DNA from: Dehalococcoidia bacterium
Lineage (GTDB): Bacteria; Chloroflexota; Dehalococcoidia; Plut-88900
Assembly: GCA_012270635.1 (NCBI GenBank)
Contig: JAAXHX010000023.1
Span: 1 to 5,917, forward strand
Direction: 5' to 3'
DNA length: 5,917 nt
A program made the position numbers and the translations under genes. The notes beneath the pieces were generated by a model. That model had not been told where the DNA came from. It saw only the letters and a list, made by a program, of their open reading frames with translations, and did no database searches. Below are positions 5,732 through 5,917 of the stretch, one piece after another (the first letter of the stretch is position 1; each line of letters starts with the position of its first letter).

Positions 5732-5765
5732 CAAGGACTTGACAGAAATTAGTTGATTGCCATTT

Positions 5766-5772
5766 GGAGGAG
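5766..5772 (+). promoter_or_regulatory. Ribosome binding site fixing a TTG start at 5778
   Basis: GGAGGAG lies 5 bases before TTG. No ATG or GTG in this frame precedes the lipoprotein signal, and an earlier in-frame TTG at 5757 lacks a ribosome site. The strong site therefore supports translation from a TTG codon. Confidence 0.65.
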
Positions 5773-5777
5773 ACGGT

Positions 5778-5917
5778 TTGAGCAAGAGATATTCAGATTC
5801 CATATACAAGAGAAAGAGGTGGCTGGCATTGGGTCTCCTGTCCCTAGCCCTTGTCGCCCTGCTGATCGCGGCGGCCTGCGGCGCAGCAGCTACCGCCACC
5901 CCCGAGCCGGGTGACGC
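5778..5917 (+). CDS. Second substrate-binding lipoprotein, N-terminal part (runs off window)
   Basis: The frame from TTG 5778 is open for 46 codons to the window edge. It encodes a lipoprotein signal: a basic N-region (KRKR at 11-14), the hydrophobic core WLALGLLSLALVALLIAA, and the lipobox end IAAAC with C34. The linker GAAATATPEPGD follows. From KRW to TPEPG it is nearly the same as the complete lipoprotein upstream at both protein and DNA level, which marks a paralog in tandem. By that similarity it is probably another ABC transporter substrate-binding protein, but the ligand-binding domain lies outside the window and this could be another exported lipoprotein that shares only the signal. 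Use of TTG with a strong ribosome site makes it easy for gene finders to miss or shorten. Confidence 0.7.
   Translation, partial: MSKRYSDSIYKRKRWLALGLLSLALVALLIAAACGAAATATPEPGD

Larger units (their letters stand above)
5647..5732 (+). promoter_or_regulatory. Conserved leader element, copy 2
   Basis: This is the counterpart of 4131-4213. GAGTCT, CCCAT (5656-5660), GGAGGTAG (5665-5672), TATGGA (5677-5682), TGCGGGG (5708-5714, 30 bases after the micro-ORF ATG) and ATTTCTTC (5725-5732, 17 bases further) occur in the same order. CCAT (5657-5660) and ATGG (5678-5681) can close a hairpin with inner GC/GC pairs and the Shine-Dalgarno sequence in the loop. No convincing promoter was found between the hairpin at 5586-5617 and the TTG at 5778, so transcription may arrive from upstream. 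Confidence 0.5.

Noticed and set aside
5739..5767. TTGACA at 5739-5744 as a promoter for the second lipoprotein
   Set aside because: The -35 is perfect, but at 16-18 bases downstream there is only CATTTGG-like sequence, and transcription would start at or after the ribosome site.

Overview
The window is high-GC bacterial DNA with short intergenic gaps and ordinary sigma70-type promoters. Two substrate-binding lipoproteins have a Thr/Pro/Glu-rich linker straight after the lipobox Cys (TATPEP). With FmdB-type, F420/DDN-type and amidohydrolase-2 genes alongside, this suggests an uncultured Chloroflexota bacterium, perhaps Dehalococcoidia/SAR202-like. That assignment is inferred from recalled gene style, not proven here.

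Layout. Bases 1-108 are the C-terminal end of a + strand membrane protein. It converges on a three-gene leftward operon at 118-2074, read in the order SCP2-like lipid-binding protein, FmdB-type zinc ribbon protein, HpnB-type glycosyltransferase. That operon appears to start from a TTGACA-type promoter at 2098-2127. Back to back with it, a rightward promoter (2149-2177) serves a small DDN/F420-dependent nitroreductase-family protein (2211-2579). A separate promoter (2624-2652) serves an amidohydrolase-2 family metalloenzyme (2695-3861).

The 388-base gap 3862-4249 holds two interspersed-repeat fragments, then a near-consensus promoter (4020-4048), then a roughly 195-nt transcribed leader. This leads into a PotD-type (COG0687-like) ABC transporter substrate-binding lipoprotein whose best start is 4250. 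A 14-bp perfect hairpin follows the gene. A second, paralogous lipoprotein then begins at a TTG codon (5778) and runs off the window.

The most unusual feature is that the two lipoprotein genes share not only their signal peptides but also an untranslated leader. In both leaders a strong Shine-Dalgarno sequence sits in a small hairpin loop and is followed by a micro-ORF (ATG GAA TAG in the first, ATG GAC CTG CGA TAG in the second). After nearly the same distances come TGCGGGG and ATT(T)CTTC blocks. In the second copy these blocks form a terminator-like hairpin. This looks like a duplicated cis-regulatory leader, possibly an attenuator or micro-uORF control of nutrient-uptake lipoproteins. No mobile element, tRNA, rRNA or CRISPR array was seen.
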